Positions 1 to 13,812 of a stretch of DNA of 64,000 nucleotides are shown in pieces. The stretch is from Datnioides undecimradiatus (Eukaryota; Chordata; Actinopteri; Lobotiformes; Datnioididae): the NCBI GenBank assembly GCA_008933995.1, contig WARS01000007.1, positions 7,808,923 through 7,872,922 on the forward strand, read 5' to 3'. Each line of letters opens with the position of its first letter. Within the stretch, counting starts at the first letter, position 1. Both the position numbers and the translations under genes were made by a program. The notes beneath the pieces are model-generated. The model ran no database searches. It had not been told where the DNA came from and saw only the letters and a program-made list of their open reading frames with translations.

Positions 1-1348
1 AACAGACCCCAGACTACAACTCATTAGATACATGAACACTTGATTCAAGAATTTCCCATAACAACTGCCGTCCCTCTCCCTTATCACCTCATCTAACTGA
101 TGCCTAGGAATACCAATGCAAAAAACAGCGGATTTGCCGAGAGTTGATCAAGTTTCCTAGTTCAGCATATTTGAATTAATTCCTATTTATGCCAAGGTGG
201 TGAGATAATGTGTGCCCCTGCGTCACTACCTTGCCAGACTTCCATAAAATATACTCTGGATATTCATGATCCCCCAAAGATGAACTCTAGTGACTTTGGT
301 GACTTTATCGCTTGCGCCATCATCGGTACAAAGAAATTCACTTGTATGTCTAATCGAATGTGTTGATCAGCATTATATTTTGTAATCACAGGCCTGCTCC
401 TCAGAGGATAAGCCCTTTAGATTTTAATAAAACCATGACTTTGCTCCTGCGGTATCCACGCATTTTTAGTATCACTATTGCTAAGGTTTGTTATTCTTTT
501 ATACTGCAGCCATAATGAAGCCTCTATGCGATGCTTGGTAGACTTCAGGCAGTTTGTCTTTGTCAGAAAACACACAGTAAACTGGAACGAATGCACTCTG
601 CATTATCATAAATATTCATCATAAATATAAATATCTAAATTTAACTCTCAGAGCCATTTTTGAGTCAATTTACTAATTTTTGCAGACATGGAATACGTGT
701 TCAGATTATTACATCGACATTTACTCATAAGCCATCTTGTTGTTGCCTGGCTGTTAGTTAGAATAGTTTGAAACCAATGACAGTACTGTATATTGTGTTG
801 CCTGCACGCACGCTAGGTGAATGGATTTTCTTTCTCCTAAAACATTTACAAAACTCTTTTTTTTTTCACCATAAAATAAAACCTGTATTTTTTTACATGC
901 ATATCTGACTGCTCATGTTTTACCAGATTTGCACGACTTCTAAATACAAAATTAGATATTTGTTGTAAATAATGTAAACTAATAAACCTGAGGTATGAGT
1001 TTGTCTTGACCATGTGCTCTTCTTTCCTACAATTCACAACTTTTTCACATGTTCCCTGTCTGTGATGTTCTTCTGCTTTCTCATAATCAGACATAGAAAG
1101 ACCCGCTCTTGTTTACACCCACACGTAATGCGCCCCCACCCACCAAACAAAATTACTCTTTTCCCAGAAAGTCTTGTTCTGGTCAGGACGACCCTCTGAC
1201 CACAGTCCCATAATTCTAACAGCGGGTGGTGTAACACACAAACACACAGAGAGTATGTTTTCTGTTGCAGCTTGTTTAACTTCAAGCTATAGGCTTCTTT
1301 GTATATATTGATATGTTACGTTGATATGCATGCGTCTGTTTTCTGCAG
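1..1348. other. sequence upstream of rab27b coding exon 1, no gene seen
   Basis: AT-rich, with only short open frames lacking codon-like character. It is probably the 3' part of rab27b intron 1, because a good acceptor closes it at 1348. No first exon or promoter is recognised. Confidence 0.5.
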
Positions 1349-1367
1349 GTTTATTGCGGTCATCACT

Positions 1368-1520
1368 ATGACTGATGGGGATTATGACTACCTTATAAAG
1401 CTCCTTGCCCTGGGGGACTCTGGCGTGGGGAAGACCACCTTCCTGTACAGATACACAGACAACAAATTCAACCCCAAGTTCATCACCACAGTCGGCATCG
1501 ACTTCAGGGAAAAGAGAGTG
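1368..1520 (+). CDS. rab27b: rab27b coding exon 1
   Basis: 51 codons from ATG through the P-loop and switch I to ..FREKRV. The exon body begins at 1349 after a TTTTCTGCAG acceptor, so 19 nt of 5'UTR precede the ATG. The donor is GTGAGT at 1521 and the exon ends in phase 0. Confidence 0.96.
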
Positions 1521-4500
1521 GTGAGTTCTGAGCCCTTACATTCATTATTTTAGAGGACCAAAGCAGGATTTTAAATATTTCTTTCATCTAGTTTTAATGA
1601 ATTAATCGAACGCGTCTTCTCAACTACATGTCAGTTTTCAGATACACCAAGTTCCACATGCTCACCCTACACACACGCTTGGTTACCATAGTTACCGTGT
1701 CATTTGCCCAGGCATTTTCTTTGGGCTGTACTTATCAAAGAATAAACGGTGGGTCAGGGCAGGTCTGGATTTTCTGCTGCTTTTCTCCCACAGCTGAGTC
1801 ACAATCGTTATTTTCACTTGAACGGGGAGATCAGACCTGGGTCAGATTCACCAATAAACCGTTATCTGTAAAAAGATGCTTCAGGTTAATTAGTTAGATT
1901 CTAATGTCTTTCATGCTGCTGCGTTACTAAACGGACAAAGCCTTCACCATTGATCATCATGGACAATGGTCCCGGCTTTTCTGACCTGAGCACTGAGGAA
2001 GTGAAAGTTTCCGTTATTTCACATGAATTTATGTTTAAGTTAAAGAATATAACTCCCCAAAAACAATATATACATGATAGATAGATGGATAGATAGATTG
2101 TCATCTTTACAAAAAATTATAAGCATTTTCTAAACTGCTAAAGTTTCCTAACATTGTTGACATTAAACTTAAAGTAGTCATTGTTTCAAATGTAGGTCTG
2201 TACACTGATTAATCAAACAAGATATGGCATGTTAATGTGTGTCTTCGGGGGTTAGAGACTTTGGACAGATCCAGGCAAGCTGTTTCCCCGAGTCTTTGTG
2301 CCAAGCTAAGTTAACTGTCTGCTGGCTGCAGCTCCACATTTAACTGTCACTGAGACCTGTTGAAAACATTTAGTCCTATTGCTGGAATATCAGGATAAAT
2401 ATATTTCAAGACATCTGAATGTAAAAAGCCGTTAGTTGAGTCTGAGTTATCTGGCTGAGACTTGGTTTAGTCACCTTGGTGCTATTGTGCCTTCGCTCAT
2501 CAGACATACTATACTGACAATGCTGCTTTAATCCCGCTGCTCCGGATGACTCATTGGATTGTTCCTCACCTCCTGCGCGTGTGAGTGTTCGTGTTAAAAC
2601 AGAAGCAGACACATGTGTGATCGCACAGCTGTAGTTTAATGATGTCACTGGCTCCTCCTCAGGGTCTTAATGAAAGCCGAAGCTGAAGCTCAATGTGGAC
2701 CAGTTTGTTTGAAGGCGAACTTGTAACAAGTCACATGACTCACGAGCAGGTCACTTGGGTGTAACTAACAGTAATGAGTGTGGTCTAGACCTGCTCTGTT
2801 TGTAAAGTGCCCTGAGATGACTTTTTGTTGTGAATTGGCGCTATATAAATAAAATTGAATTGAATTGAATTGAACTTGTATGACAGTTTTGGCCTGGAGT
2901 TTGATAAAGTAAACTTATAATTAACTTAACCCATTATATCATCATTATATCAAGCATCATATGTCATTTCAGTGCTGCCAGTCTGACATTGTGTCTGGGC
3001 TGACAACAACGCACATCAAAATGTGGAAATTATCTGGCAAGACACTGTGTTGGCCAGTCACATGCATACAAACACACACCCGTGATAATTAACCCGAGTA
3101 TTACAAACTGTTCTCCTGTGTATTGGCTTCTGATACACATGAATCTGTTACTCAAGCTGCACGTCCTGGATCAGATTTCATTTCTCACCAGTACCTGTCC
3201 AACAAAAAAAGAAAAAAAAATCAGCTTCTGCAGTCTCTTAGCTTTGGACCTTCCCTTCTGAAAATCTGCAGAGTCAAAAGCATCTTTTAAAGCACAATTT
3301 TAAAGTCTTGTTTTGCTCAACTTATTATTTGTATATATGTTTGTTTGAGGCTTTCAATGCCAGTGTATAAGAAAAGTTAATTTTATCTCAAAAATGTGAT
3401 TATATTTGGCAAAGAAAGGTATAGAAAATGTACAGCTGTGAAACATTGTAATCCAGGAATTCTGATCCTCAATACACTCTAGAGCTCGATCGAACTTCTC
3501 TGCACATGATGGTGTGTGAACGCAGCCCTAAATGAGAATTGGACAAAGCAACAGAGTGCCTCATCTGGTGGAGCCAGAGGTGTGAACGACGCTCGAGGCT
3601 TCCTGCAGAGACACAAGAGCAACCAGCTGCAGCACACGAGAGTTCGTCGTTACAGAGTCAGGATCACTGTCTAGATCAATGTCAATCAGTCTGTTAGTCA
3701 CAACAATAAAGCAGTAGCGAGCAAGCAAACAGAACTGTGTTGAAAATCACAAGGGGGTGTCTTGATGGTGACGTTTTGCTTCAGGTGTAAGGGTGATATT
3801 GAAATATGATCCTGGAAGTGTGTGTCAGTGACAGGTCCTTGAGCTTGAACTTACAGCAGATGGTAAATTGTTGCACAGGGGTTTCTAAAGCTATGAGGAA
3901 GGGCGTTACAATTGTGGAAATGTATCACATGAATAATCTTCCCCCTGTGCAATCACCAGGGAAACAGTAGAATAACGCCATTCACCCACCAGGAATGTAC
4001 GCTTACATGAAGGACTGAGCAATATGGCCACAAAAGAAAACATTGATTTTTTTTTTTTTTTTCCCTGTAACAATACAGTCAATTTGTTTTTTCTCTAAAA
4101 ATGCTTGAAGAGTTAAACATCATTGAATTCTCATATTTTATAGAGCTGGATGAGCAGACAGTGCAAGGACAAATCTGCACCATCTGCAAAGCTGTTATAT
4201 GCATGTTCAAAAATATAGATTATGCAGTCCAGACTATGGACTGTTAGAACCAGAGATATAGAACAAACAATTGCTCCTGCTGTTTGTGGTTCTTGAAACC
4301 AACCTGATATCACACAGCGGGCTTGTTAGCATTGTCTATCCAGGAGTTAACAATCAAAAGCCAACTGGTTCAGCCCTTCTTGCACACATTTGAGTAGTTA
4401 GTGGGGTGGGGTTACAGGTCAGTATGTGAGCACTTGCACTTGCGCATCGGCATGTGCATTCGGGCTTTATCACCATGCACCTCGAACTTCAGCAGAGGAC

Positions 4501-7500
4501 AAACATCAGACCATCACTACGTACAACCAAACAACAGTCTTAGCAGTAAATAACCTGCAGTGCCAAAGACGGAAGTCAGTGTGTCAGACCAGATGACATG
4601 TTTATCGTATTCGATAATTTTATTTATTTATTTATTTATTTTCTCTCTCCTCAGGTGTACACAGCATCCAACCCCAATGGGACGACCACGGGGAAAACCT
4701 TTAAGGTTCACCTTCAGCTCTGGGACACAGCTGGACAGGAGAGGTGGGCTGCACGTCCTACTTTTAAAAAAAAATAAATAAAAAATAAATAAAAAAATAA
4801 TCACAGTCTTGTTTTTCAACTGGTTAAGCAGATTTCTGTATATTGAAAGATAAATATACTCTCTATATGATACGTTTTCCTGTAATGGCAGATTACAGAT
4901 GCTGAAGAAGAAGAAATGTCCCAAGTGACTGTTTGTCCAGAAATACATTTCACTCCTCCATAGCTGAACTCTTTCAAACGGTGCCTTGCTGCAAAGAAAA
5001 CATTAAGACTGGCTTTAGAAGTTCACATTTAACTTGTGACAATACTGTAACACATCTTGACTCGTTGGATGATTCATTGCTGAAATCGGGCATGTATAAT
5101 CATACTGGGTGGTTCGAGGGAGACGCAACCGATCAGTGCCTATGATTGTTTTTATCTTTATGTTTGTTTCTGTGTGTGCCTGTGTATCGATAGTAAGTGT
5201 CAATCAAGTGTGTGTGTGTGTGGTCTTTAATTGGAATTGGCCTCGATCTGTTGAATCTGTTTATAAAGGCCTGATGACTCATCGCAGGGTGACTCAGTGT
5301 TAGTTACATAATTTAAACTTCTTTTCTTCAGCTCAGTGTAAACGGAAACCAAGTGCTGTTTTCACGAACTGATTATTCCGATCATCGTCAGCATCGTGCA
5401 ACTTGTCATTGCTCCACCTGTATGATCAGTGTGACACACAGACATCTGTTGTTTTTACATGTTTGCTGATTAAAGCATTCACGAGTAATGTTCACACAAC
5501 GTTTTTACCTTGCTAGAGTCACACCCAGAGGCCTGTAAACAACATTTGTGACAGCTTTTGAGTTAATATGATGAACGTGTTTGCCAACAGTATCCAGTTG
5601 GAGTTTCTGTCCACCGGATCAATAACAAGTTGAAAACGCACGCTTGTTTAGCTCAGTTTTGGTCTCCACCGACTCCTTATCTGCTAAATGTGAAGACATT
5701 TTGTGTCCAGCAACTTTTGAACTGAAACATGTTTGCATATTCATAGATTCTGAATTTCAACAAGGCCTAAGGGATACATGAGATTTTAAGAACATTTAAT
5801 AACTAAATTTAATTTTTTGAGGAAAACATCAGAAATAATAATTAAATTGTAATTTAAAGCACATCTGTATGTTTAGAAGAGAGAAATTAACTACTGAGAC
5901 CTGAGCCTGTTGGTGCTTTTATGTTTTTAGTGAGAAACTGTTCCCTGTGTTTTCCAGGTTCCGTAGCCTGACAACAGCGTTCTTCAGGGACGCCATGGGG
6001 TTCCTGCTGATGTTTGACCTCACCAGCCAGCAGAGCTTCCTCAACGTCAGAAACTGGATGAGTACGTTAACGCCACTTTCTCTTTACATGTTGTGAAATC
6101 TGTGTGTGGGCTATGGTTCTGCTTTTGCCATCAGATCATTACTCTGCAGCGCCACTAGTGGTCAGAACTCTCCAGGAAACATTTAAATGAATTTAATTCC
6201 TTGTTATATTTGCATTAAAGTAAGTCTTCAGTCTGATGAAGATCTTATGAGAAGAAGAATAAAACAAAACAGGAGTGGCACTATTTTCAGAGTTTTTCTT
6301 TATTACTCTGTCACATTTCATTTTGTTTTCATTGTTGTCTATTTGTATACATTTCCAGGCCAGCTACAGGCTAATGCCTACTGTGAGAATCCTGACATTG
6401 TATTGGTAGGAAATAAAGCAGACCTGGCCGACCAACGGGAGGTTCAGGAGAAACAGGCCAAGGAGCTGGCTGATAAATACGGGTAGGTTTGTTTCGAATG
6501 TACTGTATTTATTGTAAGGATTGAAATCATTGTTCCTCTTATTCTTTCTTCTTTTTAAATTCTTTTTAACTTTCTTCTTCTCATTAGTATCAGCATATTT
6601 ATCAATATTATTAATATAACAGTCAAGAGCAAGCATGCTGGTTCAATGCAAGACATGCGTCAAGCTCAAACATTACAGACAGCACATGTCTCTTGCGAAG
6701 CTCTGGCATTTTCACATTTTCTTAAAGTACTTCCTGTTAGACAAGGTAAAAAATCATTTCCTGTGCCATGTCAGTCATCCAAGACGACGGTCTGCACAGA
6801 AACAGAATTATGTTCCAGGAAGTACTAAAGTGTCTGTCAGAAACTCAAAAATGTTCAGAGGAGTAGGTGCAATATGAGCATCAGGCACTATAAGTTAGAA
6901 GTTTCATTTAAAATGCATCTACAGATACATAAACTTTAATTGATGCCTCTGGTCTTTTTTCCACATTTATTATACTGTACTTGTCAAATGAAGGAAGTCA
7001 AACATTGCCTATTTTGCTGTGAGATTTACAGTATTTTAAAATGTAAAAAAGTGGAAAAAAAGTCAAAATGTGATAATAAAGATATTTTCTGCCTTCTATG
7101 TAGCCACTACTTATATATTTTTTAGTGTCCTTAAACCTTATTTTGCTATTTCTTAAAAAGCTCAGTATCAAAGTTTTGTTATCATCATGTGATGTGAGCA
7201 CAGACTGTTTAGAAAACTCGGTGATCTCACTGACTAATTTTAGATTAAACTGCCTCTGGTGCAGAAATAATCAAATTTACATGTTAAGTGTTTGCTTAAG
7301 AGCAAGAGAAAATACTGATGTGGAGCAGACAAACTGCTAGACTGAGTAAAGGGATTAATAAAGCCATGGATCAATTTGTCTTTGCACACGGACATGTAAA
7401 GCAAAATATGTCTGGAGGGGAGCTGTAGTGGGTGAAAGTTAAGAAAGATAAGACTCGGATCTTCAGAGTGAAAGGTGTGGTGACTGGCAAAGTCATTTCT

Positions 7501-7963
7501 GTTTATTAGCATGGATTAATTATACTGTAGGTTTCACGACTTGTACAGCGTTACTGTATTGCACTGCCTCTTTTTTCTTTTTTCCTGTAGCATTTCCCAT
7601 GAAACAGATCTATCTGCATCAAGTTTCAAATTAAGATGATGGTTACAAGATGATTTTAAAAGAAATAAACCGTTTGAGCGATGAGAGTATTCAGAAAAAG
7701 AACCTAGTGTGGTTTGCTAAAACCTTCTACTGTTATTTAGTTTTTAAACATATCTTTCTGCTCTTGTCGCTCACAGAATCCCCTACTTTGAGACTAGTGC
7801 AGCAACAGGAGCGGAGGTGGACAAGGCAGTGATAACGCTGTTGGACCTGGTCATGAAGAGGATGGAGCAGTGCGTTGACAAACCGCCTGCTGACCCAGCC
7901 AACGGGAACGGGGCCACAAAGCTTGCCGACGGGCAGCCCAACGAGAAGAAATGTGCATGCTAG
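1368..7963 (+). CDS. rab27b: Ras-related protein Rab-27B, complete coding region in five exons
   Basis: Five exons (1368-1520, 4655-4743, 5958-6061, 6359-6482, 7777-7963) join in frame into 657 nt, giving 218 residues and a TAG. The product is a small Rab GTPase that, in its GTP form, recruits effectors (synaptotagmin-like and Munc13-4 families, known from the family) to dock secretory vesicles and lysosome-related organelles. Visible motifs are P-loop GDSGVGKT (16-23), switch I around [12 protein letters not shown], switch [11 protein letters not shown] (74-82), NKAD (134-137), ETSAA (162-166) and a C-terminal CAC for double geranylgeranylation. The [19 protein letters not shown] start, the [19 protein letters not shown] stretch and the acidic/basic tail match Rab27B better than Rab27A, and the length equals mammalian RAB27B. 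The ATG is chosen by homology; an acceptor at 1348 lies 19 nt upstream, so a non-coding 5' exon lies outside or undetected. The variable segment after switch I ([12 protein letters not shown]) differs slightly from mammals. No break is seen. Confidence 0.97.
1521..4654 (+). other. rab27b intron between coding exons 1 and 2
   Basis: 3.1-kb intron. It holds the retroposon tail at 2778-2873, a short GATA-rich tract near 2080-2100 and a TTTA repeat just before the acceptor. No coding potential is seen. Confidence 0.85.
2778..2873 (+). mobile_element. teleost non-LTR/SINE-type retroposon 3' tail
   Basis: The segment starting GTGTGGTCTAGACCTGCTCT, then AAAGTGCCCTGAGATGACTT and GGCGCTATATAAATAAAATT, ends in four TTGAA-type units. 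I recognise this combination as a very abundant 3' end of fish retroposons. Only the tail is present, as expected for 5'-truncated copies. The exact family name is not assigned. Confidence 0.75.
4655..4743 (+). CDS. rab27b: rab27b coding exon 2
   Basis: The exon follows a TCTCTCTCCTCAG acceptor and ends at GAG AG before a GTGGGC donor (phase 2). It encodes the variable loop and WDTAGQE of switch II. Confidence 0.95.
4744..5957 (+). other. rab27b intron between coding exons 2 and 3
   Basis: 1.2 kb. An A/T-rich AAATA repeat follows the donor (4767-4800) and a (GT)7 tract lies near 5207-5221. Nothing else is recognised. Confidence 0.85.
5958..6061 (+). CDS. rab27b: rab27b coding exon 3
   Basis: The exon begins with the G completing Arg81 after GTTTTCCAG and encodes [15 protein letters not shown] through NVRNWM. 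The donor is GTACGT and the exon ends in phase 1. Confidence 0.95.
6359..6482 (+). CDS. rab27b: rab27b coding exon 4
   Basis: The exon follows ACATTTCCAG, with GC completing a serine codon. It encodes [15 protein letters not shown] and the NKAD guanine-specificity motif, ends in phase 2 and has donor GTAGGT. Confidence 0.95.
6483..7776 (+). other. rab27b intron between coding exons 4 and 5
   Basis: 1.3 kb, AT-rich, ending in CTGCTCTTGTCGCTCACAG. No repeat or exon is recognised. Confidence 0.85.
7777..7963 (+). CDS. rab27b: rab27b coding exon 5 with stop
   Basis: The exon follows CGCTCACAG and encodes [11 protein letters not shown], a long helix and the hypervariable tail ending KKCAC then TAG. 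The CXC ending is the Rab geranylgeranylation signal. Confidence 0.96.
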
Positions 7964-10900
7964 ATGAAGACGCGATTCAGGAAACGACCAGTCAGCGCTC
8001 CTCTGTCGTCTGTCCTTTCCACTCACCACATGCTCTCCTTCTTTTTCTTTCTCTGTCATCTTTGATTGCATGTCTGTTCATCCTCTCCTGACCACACTCT
8101 TTTCTCTCTTAAACTAACCTTTAACCATCTTTAGCTCCTGTTTTCTTTCCCTCAAACCCTTTACTCTTCGTTCTCCTTAACCAACCATCTGCCGGTCTGG
8201 CAATGAAACAACCCTGTCCCCCTCTAGTGGATTTTTAATTTAATACAGCCTCAGCCTGTCTGCCTTTGAGCTCTGCTTAGGAGGAAATTAAAACAGTTGG
8301 GGGCAGTTTCATCACTGACTAAATGTGCCTCAGTTAAAACACGCAGCCTGGGAATTAAGATACGTGTGCTTTGTGCTCACAAGTTGTTTGAATGATTTAA
8401 ACGGATCTAAACAGGCAAAAAGAGATTTTTCAATTTCAGTTCATCGATCAGTTTAGTTCAGATTTAGTAAAAAAAAAAAAAAAAATCTGTTCCATCACTT
8501 ATATCAACTCAGAGAATCTTTTAACCATAAAAGGATGAAGGAGGCATGTTTCCAGTCTTGACACATGGCAGATCAGTATCATGTTCTTGGCCATAATGAG
8601 TTTAACATCAGGCTGCATGTCTGTGAGTCAAAGTCCACTCCTCAAAAGCTTTCTTCCTGAACCAGGCTGTCATTTTTTTCTTCTTCTTATTATTATTATC
8701 AGTTTTTCTCTGTTTCACACTGCACATTCTTGATGGTGTACCCATATTAGCTGCGTATGGACATTTTCAGGGTGTCCAGCTGTTTTTGATTTGTCATTAA
8801 TGCAGCAAAGTTGTTTTGTATAGTTGGAAATGGTGACATGTTGGAGGTCTTTGACACCTGAGTGAGGGTGGCAGTTACAGCAACATGCAACCAGTATGTC
8901 AGCCTTGATGTCTCTTTGGTTATAGATAACATTACCTTGTTATCTTCTAAAGCTAACTTTAGGTTGTGTAATATTGTCTAAATCCACAATCAGCCATGTA
9001 GATAGATATAAGACCTGAATTAAACTTCATGTTAGTAACAATAAGTTAATAAACATGATTTGCAGATCCCCGTAACACCGTAAGTAACCCGTAAGAGTGC
9101 TGCGGATGGTATTGGCCACAGTACTTTATTGTTAGCTTGGTGATCAAAATTATTGTTACATCTTCATATCAATGATACAATTTGTGATTATTTTAAAGTC
9201 TTTGTGTTGGCATTAATAAAAGAGGAACTGTTGAACAATTGTTGATTTTCAGGAAGTAGGAGAACCTGTAGACCATCTGCTAGTAATTTATAAAACCAAT
9301 GACACTACAGAGCCTTGCGGTTGCGTATCTGTTGTGGCTGTTGAGTTGTTGCTTTCTGTGCCAATACTAAATATTATCCCTGAATCTGATCTATCTTTCT
9401 GACTTTTGATACCAAAGCAATAGCGCGCTTTAAGCTAAGCTAGTGTAACCTACCCTGCTATGCTTTCTTGTCAGTTTCAAGAGGACTGCCATATTAATAC
9501 CTAAGCTAGCTTGGGTACATTAGATAGACTTACAACACTTGGTCATTGTTTGACATATCAGTAATTATTCATGGACAGAAAAGTGCTTTAGCTAGCTCTC
9601 TGTTAGCAGCCTGGTTGATTATGCTTTGCTGTTGCTACGCTAACTGTCCACCAGACCTCCTTGATGGTGCCACACTTGTTTGATCGCATATTTGGAGAGC
9701 AAACCATTCATATCATAGGACAAATATGGTTACAGCATTGCACATGTGCAATGGAGAAACATAATCCCACATTGTACACCAGTAATTGAGAGTCCTACAC
9801 CAGGATAGACATTTTGTTCCAAATGGATCTACTGCCTTGGCTTTTAAAGCGTTATTCTACTGGAACAGACTTTAATCTCTGTGACAGTTTGAGATGCGTC
9901 AGTTTAAAATATTGGCTGTCTTGAGCTGCAAAACCACCGTAACTTGCTAACATTTCAAGAAAATGAAATAACTGTAATCCATAGCCAAAATAAACATGGA
10001 ATGCAATGTAAACACATTGAAAAAATTAATTTATTAGTGGAGAATGTAATCGTATGTAATCAGCATCATCATCATGAAAATTGATCCATCTCTGTCAAAA
10101 GTCAGGGTGTCATTTGCTTTTCAGGACAGCTGCTTTTTAAATGCATCTCAAACAAAGTGAAATATCGCTTTAAGGCCCCACACATGACCAATGTTGTTAG
10201 AATATAAAGAGACCAATTATTTATATTAAAAGAAAATGTAAAACATAGATTACTATTAGTGTTGTCATGTTTTTGTTATGTACATTGTATATCATGTGTC
10301 ATATGTCTGGAAGCGGCAGGCGCTGTGGCATCCTGATAAATCATTTTTGTTATAATCTTTATATCTTTTTCACCTTTCTCTTTTGCCAAAACAAAATGAT
10401 CTCATCTTATTTTTTAATTGCTGTAGTACTCTTGAGCTCAAATGTCAAGTTCTCTCAAAATTGCCAACAAACAAAATGCATCATTAACATGAAGAAAATA
10501 CACTATTATAAACTGAGGATATACAGTAGATGTTGTTTAAGATTGTTTTTCTTTGCTCTGAACTGGACATTTTTGGTTCAACACATATGGACTAACTTTT
10601 TCTGTCTCCATAGTGTATTTTCCCTGGCATTACACACAATTTGCCGTGCAGAAAACCTAATCAAATCATGTTGAATTGAAAGTAAATTGCACTGGGTTCA
10701 GTTCTAAAGGTGACATGTTTTGATGCATTGCTTGAGCGCAGCGAAAGACTTTTGTGTTTAGAGACCATTTAGAAAGACGTCTACTGAAAATAAATCAAAA
10801 ACTCAAAATATCAGAAAGTTCAAGATGATCTCTTTTGTTTTAAGTGCAACTCAACAGTTTCTCTTATATCAAGTAACACCTTGATCTGCCTTACTTCATG

Positions 10901-11299
10901 AACAATCTTGAGCCAAGTTGAGGTGCACCAGAGACAAGGGAGATTATCCTGTTGCTTGCCGCCTGCTGGCAGCTTAATCCTTATTTTGTCCTTCAGTGAG
11001 TCAAAGGGAAAGGGATAGTCCCAACTCACAGCTGCATCATATTAGGATCTTGGCAGGTCAAAGAGTACTGAAACTCGTAGCTGCAGCACATCAGCAGTTT
11101 TGTCAAGCATACTGTGTTTGTGGCTTGTCAATGGCAAATCACTGCTGTCCCATTCCATATGCGTTAAAGTATCAGAGAGCTATGGCCTTTTTATGGCAAG
11201 CTTTATTAACATTTCATCACCAGGCTGTATATGTACTGTGAATATCTGTACTTCAGTCCATCCTCACATTACAGATATCTTATAATGATATTCTTCCTG

Positions 11300-11830
11300 T
11301 TCTTTATTGATATGTCAGATATCCACATCAGTCCTCCACAAACTTTACATTTGCTGTTTAACGTTGTTGGGCTTTTATTTTCAGATATCCATAATTTAAT
11401 TTTTGAGATCCACAATAGGTAATCTGGATATCTGCAATAGACAAAATGCTTGTTGTTATTACTTGTCAAAAATGTTGATTTGCTGAAAAATAATCCTTTA
11501 ATCAAATTTTTATCAATTAAAATTAAAACATTACATATGCATGATTGCAATTTTATGAGGAAAAATGCAGTTATAGACCTTCTGTATATATTTTGAATAT
11601 TACAGTAACTTTTTACTGGTCGCTATATATATCTTTGGATATTCAAAATTACATTAAAGATATATGGAATGGGTTTTCATATCTGAAATTAAAATAGTTC
11701 TGGATATCAAAAAAGCATTTTTTGGTATCTGAAGTTGAAAGCCCAACCCACATGAAAAGCAACAGTGACCTCAATGTCCCAGAGGGAGCAACGTTGATAT
11801 CTGTCATGACAACTGTAGATGGGAATAATG
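11300..11830. mobile_element. long imperfect inverted repeat, MITE-like, GATATC-rich
   Basis: The two halves are degenerate reverse complements. GTTGGGCTTTTATTTTCAGA (11366-11385) is matched by the reverse complement of the segment at 11724-11747 (GTTGGGCTTTCAACTTCAGA). Outward, AGATATCcAC/AGATATCaAC blocks are paired, and inward, several GATATCCA blocks are paired. This is the signature of a non-autonomous palindromic DNA transposon. No transposase frame is present. Terminal duplications were not resolved. Confidence 0.6.
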
Positions 11831-13806
11831 TCATTATGGATATATAAGATATGCATTTTGACAAGGAAGTCCAGCTCTTAAATGTTAAAATGGGCACTTA
11901 CAGCATGTAAAGATATCTTAAATTTAGTTTTGACTAATACAGTTTAAGTTGTAGGCATGTTAAAATACAAGTTCTACAAGTAAGAAGTTATTGTGGATAG
12001 CTATATTTACCATTTTCACCAGTGAGTCTACAGTTATATCTAAAATGGGATTTTGGTTCAATCAAAGGTTAAAACAGCTTGCCATGGGCTTCACCTCACT
12101 GTCACCTATATTAACTCTGCCAGTGTGCCAAATAAATATGGAAACGACACAAATAAGCTTTTTTTTTTTTTTGACAAACCAAAACCTCATTCTGCTGTTC
12201 ATTCTGCCTTCACACTTAGAAAAATGTTGTTGTTTTTTCTGTTTGTCTTAAAGCCAGGCAGAGTCATCTGCCAGCAGCTGATCCCAGTGCCATATTAAAC
12301 ACTCGTAGCTGTTAATTTGCCGATTATAAAGACATAAGGAGATGGCTCACATAAAAAATTCTCTCCCAGTTACTTAGCAGCAATAATTGTGATAAGATTC
12401 CCAGAAAATTCTGTAGCTCAATAGATTTGGTGATCATAGTGTTTAGGTTCAAATTTTCAGATTATAGCTATTAGTAACCTCTAGTCCTATTATAATAATG
12501 TGCAAGTTCAAGTATATCTAAAGACATACAGAAGCAGCTTAGTGTTGACTTTATGTTGAGATTCCTTTGCTCCAACTTTCTTTTATAGACAGTCATGTCG
12601 TAGTTAAGCAAGTGATATTTCAGTAAAACTTAATCTGTAAGACTTCAGCAGTAGCTAAACCTGAAAACTTTTTCTTGTGTGGAAGCAGTGGGACAACAGC
12701 ATTCATAGCATTAATTCATTCTTATCTTATTAAGTTGTTATGGGTTGTTTGCTGCTGTTTGGTGCTGGACAGGTTTGCTACAAGAGTCATCTTTCAATTT
12801 CATTATTTCTACACAAATGTTCATTAGAGCAGCTTTAAAATGTCTTACATGTGTCTTTGAAACGCTTTTAAAAAGCTCAACAATTGTTCATTAAGTTTCC
12901 TCAAAGCCACTGATCAGATGTGTGTCTTTGGGGAGACTTTGGTGAAACATTTAAATTCTAACAGCCTTATTGATCAAGAGAGTCACTAGTTACTAATATA
13001 AATATATGATAACCGCAAAAAACTGAAACATTAAAATGAATCCTAAAGATGTCTGTATCAGCCCAGATGAAATTAAGCAAGAGGACAAAATTAACTTAAG
13101 TAAACAGCATCAACAACACTGTATTAATGGTGTTTTTCTTAGCATTTGAGCCTAAGATGGATAACACCTTCCTGAACAGCCAATGCCTTTTAATTGTGAC
13201 AATCTTCTGAACCAGTTTGTCAGCTTTTTACCTGACCTTTCCTCTTTATGTTGCTCGTCATATTTTCTCATTTCTGCTTAAATTCAGTTGTGCCACAGGT
13301 GTACCTATCTAACATTTACTGACATTACATCCGTTTTCACTGTAATGAATCATATTTTTCTTGAAGCATCTCTTTTGTAAAGTCTTAAATGGTTAGGGTG
13401 GTTTTCGAATTCACTTTGAAAGTTTACACTGTTTGAAGAGTCATGTTGTGCCTGTTATTAACTCTTCTGTCTGATCCTCTGTAAAGTTTGTGAGCTACTG
13501 AATATTTTAAAGCATTACTGAATATAGATTACAAGCAGAGGCAAAAGAGACCAGAAGTCATCATGTTGTTTTTGTGCCCAATTTATCAAAACAACGAATC
13601 AGAAGTACCTCTAAGAGCTTTTATTTTTGGAAATCCTCTGTGTGTGAATTCTCTCTGATGCCTGCGGTTTGTACACGCTTCTTCAGTTTTCACTGCGTGT
13701 ATCGATGCCTGTGTGTGTTTGTTGGATTTGTTGCACCGTCAGCATGTTTGACACAATGAGAATGAAATGACCTGTGATGCATTTAATGTTTCTGATGTCA
13801 GCTGCA

Positions 13807-13812
13807 AATAAA
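13807..13812 (+). promoter_or_regulatory. poly(A) signal, probable distal end of rab27b
   Basis: Canonical AATAAA followed within about 40 nt by a GT-rich run (TGGTTTGGGG then a T run). It is the last convincing + strand signal before the convergent gene. Confidence 0.55.
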
